Source of the DNA: Hyphomonas sp. L-53-1-40
Lineage (GTDB): Bacteria > Pseudomonadota > Alphaproteobacteria > Caulobacterales > Hyphomonadaceae
Assembly (NCBI RefSeq): GCF_000682775.1
Contig: NZ_AWFI01000001.1
Coordinates: forward strand, 62,001-126,000
Reading direction: 5' to 3'
DNA length: 64,000 nucleotides
Position 1 is the stretch's first letter. Every line of letters starts with the position of its first letter. Position numbers and translations under genes: made by a program. The notes under the pieces were generated by a model, which was not told the origin of the DNA, did no database searches, and was given only the letters and a program-made list of their open reading frames with translations. Positions 19,057 to 28,220 of the stretch are shown piece after piece.

Positions 19057-21507
19057 ATGGCAATCACGGCGGACCAGGTCCCTATCATCATGTCTGCTGG
19101 TGCGACCGCGCTGGGCCTCGCCGCCTTGCTATGGGCGCTGCGCGTGTCTGATGGGGCACGTGGCGCGGCGCGAAAATACAAAGACCGGTCATCCGATCTC
19201 GAGACTCTTCTGGCAGAGCACCGCTCAATCCTTGGCGCTCACCCGGGCGTAATCCTTGTCTGGCAGGGTGAAGCGCTTGAGCCCGACAGTGAAGAAATGA
19301 CCCCGCCGGAGCTTTACGGTTCGCCGGTGGCATTGGCCGGCTTGCTCAGCTTCACCGATGATGCGATTTCGCCCGATCCGGCGGTGCGCATCATCGAAGG
19401 CCTTGCCGACCTCGAAGCGCGTGACAGTTCCGGACAGGACACGACGCTGCGGATTCGCATGCGCGAGCTGCGCGATACCGGACAGGCCTTCTCGCTCACC
19501 ATCATCGGGCCGTCTGGCCGCTTCCTCGAAGCGGACGGGCGGACGGCTGGCGCCCGGGCTGTCGTCTGGGTCACCGACACGACCATCAAGGGATTGGAAG
19601 AAAGCTCCGCCCGCGGCAAGCTGGAAGAGGCGCGGCAGGTCATCGCGCGCGATCCCACTGCCTTCCTCGACATGTTGGGCAAGGCGCCGTTCCCGGCGTG
19701 GCGCGTATCCGGCATGGGCAAGCTGCAGTGGGTGAACCCGTCTTACATTGAGGCTGTCGATGGGGTGAACCTCGACCGCGTGCTGGATCGCCAGATCATG
19801 CTGGACCAAGCTTCAGCTGATCAGGCCCGCAAGACTATTTCTGAAGGCGCCGATATCGACGATACGCGTCATATGGTCGTGAATGGAGAGCGGCGCGCGA
19901 TGCGTGTGCTGACTTTCCCGCTGTCCGGCGGGGCAGGGGCTATGGCCTTCGACGTGACCGCGCAGGAGAATGCGCGCGAGGAACTGAACCGCCATGTTCG
20001 CGCGCATGACGAGACGCTGAACCATGTTGCAGATGCTGTCGCCATCTTCGGGGCGGATCGCAAACTGACCTTCTACAACAAGGCCTTCCGCGACATGTGG
20101 GATCTCGATGAGAGCTTCCTGCTGGACCGCCCGAACCACGGGCAGTTGCTGGACCGCCTGCGCGAACGCCGCAAGTTGCCGGCCCGTACAAATTACGCCG
20201 AATGGCGCGCTGAGGAGCTGTCCTACTACCTCGATATTGATGGGGTAAAGGAAGATACATGGTCACTGCCGGATGACCGGACTCTGTCCGTTACACGCCA
20301 GCGCCACCCGATGGGCGGCCTGTTGCTGTTGTTCAAGGACATCACTGGCGAACTGAACCTTCAGACCAAGTTCAATGCGATTGTGAAGACGCAGGCGTCC
20401 ACGCTCGACAATCTGCACGAGGCAGTTGTCGTGTTCGGCGGCGACGGGCGGCTGAAACTGTTCAACAAGGCTTTTGAACGTCTCTGGTCTCTGGACCATG
20501 ACGAGTTGAAAGACCATCCGGACTATAGCGATGTGATCGAGGACTGCGTTCCGCTGTTCCATGACCTGGATGTCTGGGACGCGATCAAGGGCCATATTAC
20601 GGACCCGTCCGCGCGCGCGCGCCAGTCCACCACAGGAGAGATGCGCAGGTCTGATGGATCAATCCTGACATATCTGACCCATCCGTTGCCGGATGGAAAC
20701 ACACTGATCGCCTTTGCGGATGTGACGGCCACACGCAGGGTTGAGTCCGCGCTGAGAGATCGCGCTGAAGCATTTGAGGCTGCTGACCGCCTGAAAACCG
20801 AGTTCGTACGTAATGTGTCCTACCAGTTGCGGTCTCCGCTCACGGTCATCTTTGGCTATGCTGAACTGCTGGAGACAAAGCGCAATGGCGATCTGACCGA
20901 GCGCCAGACAGACTATGTCAGCGCGATCCTGTCAGCTTCTGACCACCTGTCGAAACTGATCGAGAACATTCTCGATCTCGCCATGATCGAAGCAGGCCGA
21001 ATGGATCTCGATCTAAAGGATGTGGATCTCAGTCATGTCATCGAGGAAAGCATCGACATGGTCGTGTCCAAGGCAGAGGACACGCAGATTTCCGTTCGCG
21101 CCGACATCAAGGGCAAGCTTGGAGTCATTCGCGCGGATGAGCGCCGTATCCGGCAGGTCCTGTTCAACCTTATTTCCAATTCGCTGCGCTTTACGGAATC
21201 CGGTGGTGAGATCGTCGTCTCGTCCCAGCGCGTAGGCGACATGGTGACCCTGTCTGTGCGAGACAATGGCCGCGGGCTTGCAGCCGACAAACGGGCCACC
21301 AGCTTTGACAGCTTCGTTTCGGGCGACCAGCGCGGGGCCGGCCTCGGTCTTGCGCTCGTGAAGCATTTCATCGATCTGCATGGCGGAACGGTCGGTATGA
21401 AACCGGTCGATGGCGGCGGTCTGGAAGTGACCTGCTGGCTGCCGGTGAAGGTCACGAAAGTTGTGCAGAACCAGGAAATGTTGCTGACCGAAAGCCTGCC
21501 AGCCTGA
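19057..21507 (+). CDS. divL: DivL-like cell-cycle pseudokinase with Tyr phospho-acceptor position
   Basis: An 816-residue sensor-kinase-like protein with one N-terminal membrane segment (about 7-27), several PAS-like regions (about 200-570), a DHp region and a HATPase_c domain (N-box FNLISNSLRFT, G1 DNGRGL, G2 GAGLGLALVKHF). In the DHp motif the expected His is Tyr: Y589 in FVRNVSYQLRSPLT. This is the hallmark of Caulobacter DivL, which binds CckA and, with DivK, controls CtrA phosphorylation in a polar complex. Length and order match DivL. No tsaE is adjacent downstream. A CtrA-type box lies in its upstream region. Confidence 0.9.
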   Translation: MAITADQVPIIMSAGATALGLAALLWALRVSDGARGAARKYKDRSSDLETLLAEHRSILGAHPGVILVWQGEALEPDSEEMTPPELYGSPVALAGLLSFTDDAISPDPAVRIIEGLADLEARDSSGQDTTLRIRMRELRDTGQAFSLTIIGPSGRFLEADGRTAGARAVVWVTDTTIKGLEESSARGKLEEARQVIARDPTAFLDMLGKAPFPAWRVSGMGKLQWVNPSYIEAVDGVNLDRVLDRQIMLDQASADQARKTISEGADIDDTRHMVVNGERRAMRVLTFPLSGGAGAMAFDVTAQENAREELNRHVRAHDETLNHVADAVAIFGADRKLTFYNKAFRDMWDLDESFLLDRPNHGQLLDRLRERRKLPARTNYAEWRAEELSYYLDIDGVKEDTWSLPDDRTLSVTRQRHPMGGLLLLFKDITGELNLQTKFNAIVKTQASTLDNLHEAVVVFGGDGRLKLFNKAFERLWSLDHDELKDHPDYSDVIEDCVPLFHDLDVWDAIKGHITDPSARARQSTTGEMRRSDGSILTYLTHPLPDGNTLIAFADVTATRRVESALRDRAEAFEAADRLKTEFVRNVSYQLRSPLTVIFGYAELLETKRNGDLTERQTDYVSAILSASDHLSKLIENILDLAMIEAGRMDLDLKDVDLSHVIEESIDMVVSKAEDTQISVRADIKGKLGVIRADERRIRQVLFNLISNSLRFTESGGEIVVSSQRVGDMVTLSVRDNGRGLAADKRATSFDSFVSGDQRGAGLGLALVKHFIDLHGGTVGMKPVDGGGLEVTCWLPVKVTKVVQNQEMLLTESLPA

Positions 21508-21611
21508 TTATCTGAGGGCCTGTTTAGGACGTCTCACAAACAAGTTTACTGACTTTCTGCGCGCCATGCCTACATGTTGGTTTGACGAAACCAAGCAAGA
21601 GGGCACGCAAC

Positions 21612-22490
21612 ATGGCTGACGATACCTATATCCCACCGAAGGTCTGGAAGTGGGATGCTGAGAGCGGCGGGCGTTTCGCCAGCATCAACCGGCCGATTTC
21701 CGGCGCGACCCATGACAAGGATTTGCAGGTTGGGAAACATCCGCTGCAACTCTACTCTCTGGGCACACCGAACGGCGTCAAAGTTACTGTAATGCTCGAA
21801 GAACTGCTCGCGGCGGGCCATTCCGGTGCTGAGTATGATGCCTGGCTGGTCAACATCATGGAGGGCGACCAGTTTTCCAGCGGATTTGTTTCCGCCAACC
21901 CGAACTCCAAGATCCCGGCTCTGATGGACCATTCGACCAATCCGCCCACCCGCGTGTTCGAATCCGGATCGATCCTACTGTACCTGTCAGAGAAGTTTGA
22001 CGCATTCCTGCCCAAAGACGCCCGCAAGCGTACGGAAGCGCTTTCCTGGCTGTTTTGGCAGATGGGATCGGCGCCTTATCTCGGCGGCGGCTTTGGACAT
22101 TTTTACGCCTACGCGCCGATCAAGATCGAATACGCGATCGACCGGTTTGCGATGGAGGTGAAGCGGGAACTGGACGTGCTGGACAAGCGGCTCGCCGACA
22201 ATGAATTCATGGCGGGTGACGAGTACTCGATTGCAGACATGGCAATCTGGCCCTGGTACGGCGCGCTTGCGTCCGGCGTCGTTTACGACGCGGGTGAATT
22301 CCTGCAGGTCCATGAGTACGAAAATGTCCAGCGCTGGACCAAGCAGATCGCCGAGCGTCCGGCAGTCAAGCGTGGCCGCATGGTGAACCGCACTTTTGGC
22401 AAGCCAGAAACCCAACTGCGCGAACGCCACGATGCCAGCGATTTTGATACCCGGACCCAAGACAAGCTGGATCCCGAAGGCTCCAGCTGA
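21612..22490 (+). CDS. yghU: Glutathione-dependent disulfide-bond oxidoreductase YghU
   Basis: A 292-residue Nu-class glutathione transferase very close to E. coli YghU over its whole length: INRPISGATHDKDL, VGKHPLQLYSLGTPNGVKV, GDQFSSGFVSANPNSKIPAL, FESGSILLYLSEKF, GGGFGHFYAYAP and a C-terminal ERHDASDFDTRT. This class binds two glutathione molecules and reduces disulfides or peroxides rather than conjugating. The ATG at 21612 agrees with the family start (MADDTYIPPKVWKWD) and follows AGAGGG; the frame is open ten codons further upstream. Confidence 0.93.
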   Translation: MADDTYIPPKVWKWDAESGGRFASINRPISGATHDKDLQVGKHPLQLYSLGTPNGVKVTVMLEELLAAGHSGAEYDAWLVNIMEGDQFSSGFVSANPNSKIPALMDHSTNPPTRVFESGSILLYLSEKFDAFLPKDARKRTEALSWLFWQMGSAPYLGGGFGHFYAYAPIKIEYAIDRFAMEVKRELDVLDKRLADNEFMAGDEYSIADMAIWPWYGALASGVVYDAGEFLQVHEYENVQRWTKQIAERPAVKRGRMVNRTFGKPETQLRERHDASDFDTRTQDKLDPEGSS

Positions 22491-22502
22491 TCCTGTCTTC
22501 GG

Positions 22503-23294
22503 TCAGGATTTCTCGAATTTGAGAATGTAACGATCCGTCTGTCTCCGGATAGACGGATCGAATACGTTCAGTGTGCCATCGTCGTTTGGGTTCGCGAGTA
22601 GGTCACTCTCCTCAACAAGGATGAGGCCGACATCGCCCATCATATCCATCAAGGTGTCTTGCGCCAGCCGATGCGTCACGCCGCCAGTTGTTGCAGGCGC
22701 ACCGTCAGGCGCGCGGTGATCGATCACGACAAAATGCCCACCGGGTTTCAGGACGCGTGCGATTTCGGAAAACGCGACTTCCGGATCTCCGAGTGCGCCC
22801 GGCTCCGCGCCTTCCGGCGTGTACCAGAGCTCATGTGGACCGAGAAACCAGGTCACGAGATCCACCTCCATATCGCCAATGGGTTCGAAATCATCGAACG
22901 AGGTCTGGATGTGAGTCACATTGATCAGCCGGCCATCCATGCGTTTCTCGACCGCATCGCCGAGAAAGGTTTCAAACTCTGGCGGGTTCTGAAGGTAGAC
23001 TTTTCCCTCTTCGCCCACGACCAGTGAGAAGAGTTCGGTATAGATGCCGCCGCCAGCTTCCATATCCAGTACGGTCATGCCCGGCATAACTCCGGTGAAT
23101 GCGAGGATCTGCCGCGAATTGCGAAGTTCATATTGCTCGAAATCCGCTTCCGGGCGACCATCGTGCACGAAGACGGAATCGTAATCGAAGGCAGGGGCCG
23201 CTGTTTCCTGCGCTGTTGGCATGCTCCCGGGTATCGGAGCAGCACATGCGGCCAGGCTCAAGCAAGCAGCTGCGAAACGTAGTGAATGTCTCAT
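22503..23294 (-). CDS. Exported methyltransferase-like lipoprotein (COG4798 type)
   Basis: A 263-residue protein with a lipobox (LAAC, C17) followed by a class I SAM-methyltransferase fold: motif I VLDMEAGGGIYTELF, then DLVTWFLGPHELW and IARVLKPGGHFVVIDHRA. COG4798 'predicted methyltransferases' share this exported design, with no proven substrate; SAM is not expected in the periplasm, so the activity may differ. The ATG at 23294 follows GAGGA. It starts 19 bases after the stop of the upstream SDR and is probably in one operon with it. The frame is open further upstream but overlaps that SDR. Confidence 0.75.
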   Translation of the reverse strand: MRHSLRFAAACLSLAACAAPIPGSMPTAQETAAPAFDYDSVFVHDGRPEADFEQYELRNSRQILAFTGVMPGMTVLDMEAGGGIYTELFSLVVGEEGKVYLQNPPEFETFLGDAVEKRMDGRLINVTHIQTSFDDFEPIGDMEVDLVTWFLGPHELWYTPEGAEPGALGDPEVAFSEIARVLKPGGHFVVIDHRAPDGAPATTGGVTHRLAQDTLMDMMGDVGLILVEESDLLANPNDDGTLNVFDPSIRRQTDRYILKFEKS

Positions 23295-23313
23295 TGGAGT
23301 GTCCTCTGTCCGC

Positions 23314-24285
23314 TCAGGCCTTGCTGAGCATGGTCTCGCTGATGTCCCAAAGCCGCTCGGCTTTTTCGTCATCACAGATCCAGGGTCGGGCATGCTCCCA
23401 GCGTTGACTCTCTTCGGTTGCAAGCTTGGCAATATCGCAGTCTTCGCAATAAACGCCGCCCTTGTCAGCAAGGGCAGGGGCAGTAGCGGCCCAAACGCTG
23501 GTGGATGCGCCCTGTTCTGGCGTCTTGAACATGGCCTGGACTTGAGGCGGGATTGTTCCGTCGGGGTTTTTCCAACCGAGTTCCGCCATTTCCTCATCAG
23601 TGAGGTGGCGTTGCAGAGGCGTGAAAATACCCCCCGGATGCACCGAGAAGGCCCGCACACCAATATCCTTGCCGCGATGGTCCACGCCGAGAGCAAACAG
23701 GGCGCACGCTGATTTGGACTGGCCGTAGGCTTCCCATTTGTCATAGGGATGGGATTCGTAATTGGGATCGTCCCAGATCACGTCGGAGCGCACATGCGCT
23801 GTTGATGAAAGGGCGACCAAGCGCGCGCCGTCCGCGCGTTCAAGAGCGGGGGCGAGCGCGAGGCTCATCGCCATGTGCGCGAGATGGTTCACGCCCAACT
23901 GGCGTTCCCAGCCGGGCCCAACCCGCGTTTCAGGGCAGGCCATGACACCCGCATTGTTGATAAGGATATCAAGTGCGCGGCCCGTGTCCTCAAAATCAGC
24001 GGTGAATTTTCGTACACTGGCGAGGTCTTCCAGATCCATCGCCGCAATCTCGATATCGCCGGGAATGTCAGCGAGCGCGGCCTCGGCGGCGTCGACACGT
24101 CGTGCAGGCACGGTCACGCGCGCGCCTGCACCCACCAAGGCGCGAACGGTCTCCAGACCAATTCCTGAATAGCCGCCGGTGACGATTGCATTGCGTCCGG
24201 TCAGGTCGATACCATCGATGACTTCCCGTGCCGTCGACTTCGCGTGAAAGCCTGATCCGATCGGCGTCTGGTCTGTTGCGGCCAT
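23314..24285 (-). CDS. Short-chain dehydrogenase, retinol-dehydrogenase-like subgroup
   Basis: A 323-residue SDR with TGGYSGIG at about 35-42, the NNAGVM motif, an active-site Ser in LSSTAHV and a catalytic YGQSK. The sequence FSVHPGGIFTPLQRHL and the length place it with the retinol dehydrogenase/protochlorophyllide reductase-like SDRs, which use NADP(H) on lipophilic substrates. The exact substrate is unknown. It is the first gene of a likely two-gene operon with the methyltransferase-like lipoprotein. Confidence 0.82.
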   Translation of the reverse strand: MAATDQTPIGSGFHAKSTAREVIDGIDLTGRNAIVTGGYSGIGLETVRALVGAGARVTVPARRVDAAEAALADIPGDIEIAAMDLEDLASVRKFTADFEDTGRALDILINNAGVMACPETRVGPGWERQLGVNHLAHMAMSLALAPALERADGARLVALSSTAHVRSDVIWDDPNYESHPYDKWEAYGQSKSACALFALGVDHRGKDIGVRAFSVHPGGIFTPLQRHLTDEEMAELGWKNPDGTIPPQVQAMFKTPEQGASTSVWAATAPALADKGGVYCEDCDIAKLATEESQRWEHARPWICDDEKAERLWDISETMLSKA

Positions 24286-24439
24286 GTGTTTCCCCTCTGG
24301 TCGTATGGTTTCTTATGCTGAGCCAGCCGGTGCAACGGCAAGCGATCATGCGTGATGTTACCAATCTGTAAGCAGCGGTTTACATGGACGCACTCCGTAT
24401 CGCCACTTATATCCCGAATATAACCAAGGGAGAAATTGC

Positions 24440-25039
24440 ATGCGTATTCTTGCCGCCGCGATATCTGTTGTCGCCATGTCAGTCGCTGTTCTTCCTGCTG
24501 CTGCACAGTATGGTCAGGTTGAGCGGACCCAAGCGGAAATTGCGCTCGAGGAAGCTACGGCTAACCTTGAGACCAATCGCGTCACACGCACCGAAGCCAG
24601 TCAGGCCTGTGACACCAGGGATTATCAAGCCTGCTTCGAGCTGGCCGATATGTATCGCAAGGGGCTTGGCGGCGACCAGGATTACAAGAGCGCTGCGGAC
24701 AATTATCGCAAGGCGTGCGATGGAAAAGTCGCAGAGGCCTGTTCAGGACTTGCCTATCTGACTGTTCAAGGGCGCGGCATGGATGCCGATACCGCTCGGG
24801 CGCGCCAGCTTTATGATAAAGCGTGTGATTATGGCGACGTGAGCGGATGTGCAGCCTATGGCAACATGATCTATACCGGCCAAGGTGGTTCCAAGAACGT
24901 CGCGGAAGGCACGCGCCTTCTCCAGGAATCCTGCGATAAGGCGTATGAGTGGGCCTGCGAACGCCTGTCGACGCTGGGGGCCTATCAGCCCGATGACTCG
25001 ACTTGGGAGCGTCTTGAAGACGTCAGGCGCCGCTACTGA
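24440..25039 (+). CDS. Exported cysteine-rich Sel1-repeat protein
   Basis: A 199-residue protein with a signal peptide (ends PAAAQ) and about three Sel1 helical repeats between residues 50 and 180, each with a pair of Cys (ACDTRDYQACFELADMY, ACDGKVAEACSGLAYL, ACDYGDVSGCAAYGNMIY). This pattern resembles HcpA-type proteins, in which disulfides staple each repeat. Sel1 proteins are usually scaffolds for envelope complexes. AAGGGAG precedes the ATG. The end overlaps the convergent bactofilin gene by 7 bases. Confidence 0.82.
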   Translation: MRILAAAISVVAMSVAVLPAAAQYGQVERTQAEIALEEATANLETNRVTRTEASQACDTRDYQACFELADMYRKGLGGDQDYKSAADNYRKACDGKVAEACSGLAYLTVQGRGMDADTARARQLYDKACDYGDVSGCAAYGNMIYTGQGGSKNVAEGTRLLQESCDKAYEWACERLSTLGAYQPDDSTWERLEDVRRRY

Positions 25040-25548
25040 TTTTCGCTCAAGGTCGACAGTTTGCGCGCAAGGCTTGAGCCTGGCAGCGGGCTGGCGGGTC
25101 GGTTAGGGTCGATAGCGGGGGTCTCGGAAACTGTATCAGCAGTGATATGCTCAGGTGTGTCCACAGCCTCATGCGTCGGTATGGGACCGTCGGTTGCGAC
25201 GTTGAGGTCAGCGGTCATCAGCGACCCTGCGTCAACCCGGATGCTGCGGGTGAACACCTTTCCGGTGACAACAGCTTCATTCCATATCTCGAGGCTCTCA
25301 TGAGCAGTCACATTGCCCGTCAGCTTGCCATGTACGACGATGATTGCCGCCTCCAGCGATCCTTCGATATGACCGGTCGCTTCGATCAATACCAGCCCGT
25401 CCGATTTGACTGGGCCTTTCATATGGCCTGCTACGGTAAGCGGGCCAGAGAAATTGAAGCTGCCTTCCAGCGCGCATTCCGTGCCGATGAAGCTGCCCTG
25501 ACCTGAGCGGCCCTTGCCGGCAGCATTGTCCGTTTCGAATTTGGCCAT
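25033..25548 (-). CDS. Bactofilin (polymer-forming cytoskeletal protein)
   Basis: A 171-residue protein with a central right-handed beta-helix of the bactofilin family (about residues 20-115: GTECALEGSFNFSGPLTVAGHMKG through VTGKVFTRSIRVDAGSLMTADL), flanked by unstructured tails. Bactofilins polymerise without nucleotides, sit at the cytoplasmic membrane and organise stalk or bud morphogenesis in Caulobacter and Hyphomonas. It is not next to an M23 peptidase gene, as many bactofilins are, but a GH25 wall hydrolase gene starts 180 bases away, divergently. Confidence 0.88.
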   Translation of the reverse strand: MAKFETDNAAGKGRSGQGSFIGTECALEGSFNFSGPLTVAGHMKGPVKSDGLVLIEATGHIEGSLEAAIIVVHGKLTGNVTAHESLEIWNEAVVTGKVFTRSIRVDAGSLMTADLNVATDGPIPTHEAVDTPEHITADTVSETPAIDPNRPASPLPGSSLARKLSTLSENQ

Positions 25549-25727
25549 CGCCCGTACTTTCCCATGTTCTGACCTGGTGCGCCTGTTGTCGGCGTTGGGG
25601 TTTTCATCCGGGCCAGAGAATTGATTTCATTGCTCTTATAGCGCGCAATTGGCCGCGCGCACAGTTCCAAGCAGAGATTACCTTGCAAGATACGGGCAAG
25701 TTTTCCTCGCCATAAGGCCATATTCCC

Positions 25728-26417
25728 GTGTTGAAACAGTTCATGAGCCTGTTTCGGTCCGTTTCATTTACCTTGATGCTGGTTGCAGCGGCGTGTTCAC
25801 AATCGTCTGAACCGGTTGCAGGCGGTGTTATCCCGTTGCAATCCGGTTTCACCGGCATTGACCTGTCGCACCATAATGGTCGCATCCGCTGGGACGAGTT
25901 CGAGGCCGCACCCGTCGATTTTCTTTACCTCAAGGCTACCGAAGGTCGGGACTGGAAAGATCCACGTTTCCTGGAAAACTGGCGCGAAGCGACAACGCGC
26001 GGCTGGATGGTCGGCGCTTATCATTTTTACCGACTCTGCCGGCCGGGAGCCGAGCAGGCTCAGAATTTCATTCAGTCGGTGGAAGTGCGGGCAGGGGCGC
26101 TGCCGCCCGCAGTTGATCTGGAATATGCGCACAATTGCGAGCCGCGCGGCAGCACGACTGAGACTTTGGGAGAATTGGACACATTCCTGACGGCGCTAGA
26201 GGCCGAATATGGCGTGCGGCCGGTGATCTACACGACGCCAGAGTTTCACACCGACTGGCTGGCCGGCAATTATGATGACTATCCGCTCTGGTTGCGCGGC
26301 CTTGGCGAGACGATGCCGCGGACCATCAACGGCCGCGTACCGGACATCTGGCAATACACGATGTCAGGCCGCGTACCGGGAATTGACGGCCGGGTGGACA
26401 TGAACCGGGTTCCTTGA
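25728..26417 (+). CDS. GH25 lysozyme-family lipoprotein
   Basis: A 229-residue glycoside hydrolase family 25 protein, predicted to cleave the MurNAc-GlcNAc bond of peptidoglycan. The N-terminus is a lipoprotein signal with lipobox VAAAC, C23. The fold begins GIDLSHHNGRIRW (D45), and the catalytic D130-L-E132 pair lies in PPAVDLEYAHN, with IWQYTMSGRVPGIDGRVDMN at the end. The start is a GTG at 25728 with AAGG ten bases before it; an ATG five codons later is possible. It diverges from the bactofilin gene. Confidence 0.88.
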   Translation: MLKQFMSLFRSVSFTLMLVAAACSQSSEPVAGGVIPLQSGFTGIDLSHHNGRIRWDEFEAAPVDFLYLKATEGRDWKDPRFLENWREATTRGWMVGAYHFYRLCRPGAEQAQNFIQSVEVRAGALPPAVDLEYAHNCEPRGSTTETLGELDTFLTALEAEYGVRPVIYTTPEFHTDWLAGNYDDYPLWLRGLGETMPRTINGRVPDIWQYTMSGRVPGIDGRVDMNRVP

Positions 26418-26425
26418 GCAAAGAG

Positions 26426-27142
26426 TCAGATGACTTCGATATCGGCAAGCACATCAAAATGGTCCGATCGAGGGCGCTGTCGCTCAGGGTCAATGGCACT
26501 CAACGATTTGACAGTTTTTGGGGTCAGGGTGGCTGAGATGGCGATATGATCGATCGTGGCCGCATTCTCTGGTTGTAATGTATTGGATGTGACAATGTTA
26601 AGCCCGTCGAACGCGTCCGTTAGCAGGTCGAAGCTCTCTATTGGGCCCCAACACCTCGGCACGCGTCGATTGAAATCACCGGCCACGATAAGCGGCGCAT
26701 GCGTATGCTGTAGCTCGTGAAGCAGCGGCGCGAGCTCTTTCAGGAAAAGTTTATGTTGAGCCCAAGGAACAACTTTTCCATCCGCTTTCACGGTCGGGCA
26801 CATGTGCCAAGGAATGCATATGCACAGGCAATAGACAGCGTGGCCGTCGGAGGTCGTCTTTCCAAAAATAGCGCCGCCAGTTGACTGAACATTCTGGGGT
26901 AGCGGAATCAATTCCCATGCTGAGCTACTCCATAGTAGCACCAATCGTTCGGATTCGGACTTGTGACCGGCGCCATAACCCGGATGGTCAAGCGTGAACC
27001 CGCCCAACTGATTGAGCGAGTGGTGGTGGCCTTCCGTCAGGAAGACAAGGTCCGGATCAAGGGATTGAATCTCGGAAACAAGAGACGCGGCCTGCCATGT
27101 GTGCGGACCGCGTCTCTCGATATTCCAGTTTACAACTCGCAT
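26426..27142 (-). CDS. Endonuclease/exonuclease/phosphatase family protein
   Basis: A 238-residue EEP-fold protein. The visible motifs are the first strand MRVVNWNIERR (metal-binding Asn), a Glu in DLVFLTEGHHHS, AGDFNRRVP, and SDHFDVLADIEV near the end with the catalytic Asp-His. Substrates in this fold range from DNA to phospholipids. No signal peptide is visible. It starts only 5 bases after ilvC, so it is probably the last gene of the ilv transcript, though its A+T content looks higher than that of its neighbours. Confidence 0.72.
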   Translation of the reverse strand: MRVVNWNIERRGPHTWQAASLVSEIQSLDPDLVFLTEGHHHSLNQLGGFTLDHPGYGAGHKSESERLVLLWSSSAWELIPLPQNVQSTGGAIFGKTTSDGHAVYCLCICIPWHMCPTVKADGKVVPWAQHKLFLKELAPLLHELQHTHAPLIVAGDFNRRVPRCWGPIESFDLLTDAFDGLNIVTSNTLQPENAATIDHIAISATLTPKTVKSLSAIDPERQRPRSDHFDVLADIEVI

Positions 27143-27147
27143 TCGGC

Positions 27148-28167
27148 CTAGTTGCGGGATTTGTCGACCAGGCGATCGTTCTGGGCCCAGTGCATCATGC
27201 CGCGAAGTTTCTCGCCGACTTCTTCGATTTCGTGGCTGTTCATGCGCTGGCGCATGGCGTTGAAGCCCGGTGCGCCGGCCTGGTTTTCGAGGACCCAGTT
27301 GCGGGCAAACGTGCCGTTCTGGATGTCTTCGAGAACCTTTTTCATGTTGGCCTTGGCTTCGGAATTGATCACGCGCGGGCCGGAGACGTATTCGCCATAT
27401 TCGGCCGTGTTGGAGATCGAGTAGTTCATGTTGGCGATGCCGCCTTCATAAATAAGGTCAACGATCAGTTTGGTCTCGTGAAGGCATTCGAAATAGGCCA
27501 TTTCCGGCGCGTAGCCAGCCTCGACCAGGGTTTCATAGCCAGCCTTGATCAACTCGACGATGCCGCCACAGAGTACAGCCTGTTCGCCGAAGAGGTCTGT
27601 TTCGGTTTCTTCGCGGAATGAGGTCTCGATGACACCAGCGCGCGTATTGCCGATGGCCTTGGAATAGGACAGGGCAACATCCTGCGCGGTGCCGGTCGCG
27701 TCCTGATGGATTGCGATCAGACCCGGCAAGCCGAAGCCCATCTGGTACTGGGCGCGCAGCGTGTGGCCGGGGCCTTTCGGGGCGGAGAGTGAGACATCAA
27801 CATCGGGGCGTGGACGGATGAGGTTGTAGTGCACGTTGAAGCCGTGGCCGAACATGACATGCTGGCCAGCGCGCAGATGCGGTTCGATCTCGTTTGCATA
27901 GAGCACGGCCTGCTTTTCGTCCGGGATAAGGATCATCAGCACGTCGGCCCACTGGGCGGCCTCGGCTGGCGTGACCACTTCAAGGCCCTCGGCTTCTGCT
28001 TTGGCGCGGCTGGCCGACCCCTCATAGAGGCCAACCTTCAACTGCTTCACGCCGCTGTCGCGCATGTTCAGAACGTGGGCGTGGCCCTGGCTGCCATAGC
28101 CGATCACGGCGACTTTCTTGCTCTGGATGAGGGAAAGGTCTGCATCCTGTTCGTAATAGATTTTCAT
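27148..28167 (-). CDS. ilvC: Ketol-acid reductoisomerase
   Basis: A 339-residue class I enzyme that isomerises and reduces acetolactate or acetohydroxybutyrate with NADPH, the second common step of valine and isoleucine synthesis. The Rossmann motif [12 protein letters not shown] is near residue 25; the HGFN and [19 protein letters not shown] motifs carry the metal-binding Asp and Glu of the knotted C-terminal domain. It follows the small unknown gene at 28221 by 53 bases in the ilvB-ilvH-ilvC operon. Confidence 0.98.
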   Translation of the reverse strand: MKIYYEQDADLSLIQSKKVAVIGYGSQGHAHVLNMRDSGVKQLKVGLYEGSASRAKAEAEGLEVVTPAEAAQWADVLMILIPDEKQAVLYANEIEPHLRAGQHVMFGHGFNVHYNLIRPRPDVDVSLSAPKGPGHTLRAQYQMGFGLPGLIAIHQDATGTAQDVALSYSKAIGNTRAGVIETSFREETETDLFGEQAVLCGGIVELIKAGYETLVEAGYAPEMAYFECLHETKLIVDLIYEGGIANMNYSISNTAEYGEYVSGPRVINSEAKANMKKVLEDIQNGTFARNWVLENQAGAPGFNAMRQRMNSHEIEEVGEKLRGMMHWAQNDRLVDKSRN

Positions 28168-28220
28168 GGGCCTCTACTTGCTCCGCTGGAGGATTGATTG
28201 TTGGGGTAAGGGTCTTCAGA

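Noticed and set aside
23295-23744. N-terminal extension of the methyltransferase-like lipoprotein
   Set aside because: It would overlap the SDR gene in another frame, while the start at 23294 has a ribosome site and a lipoprotein signal.
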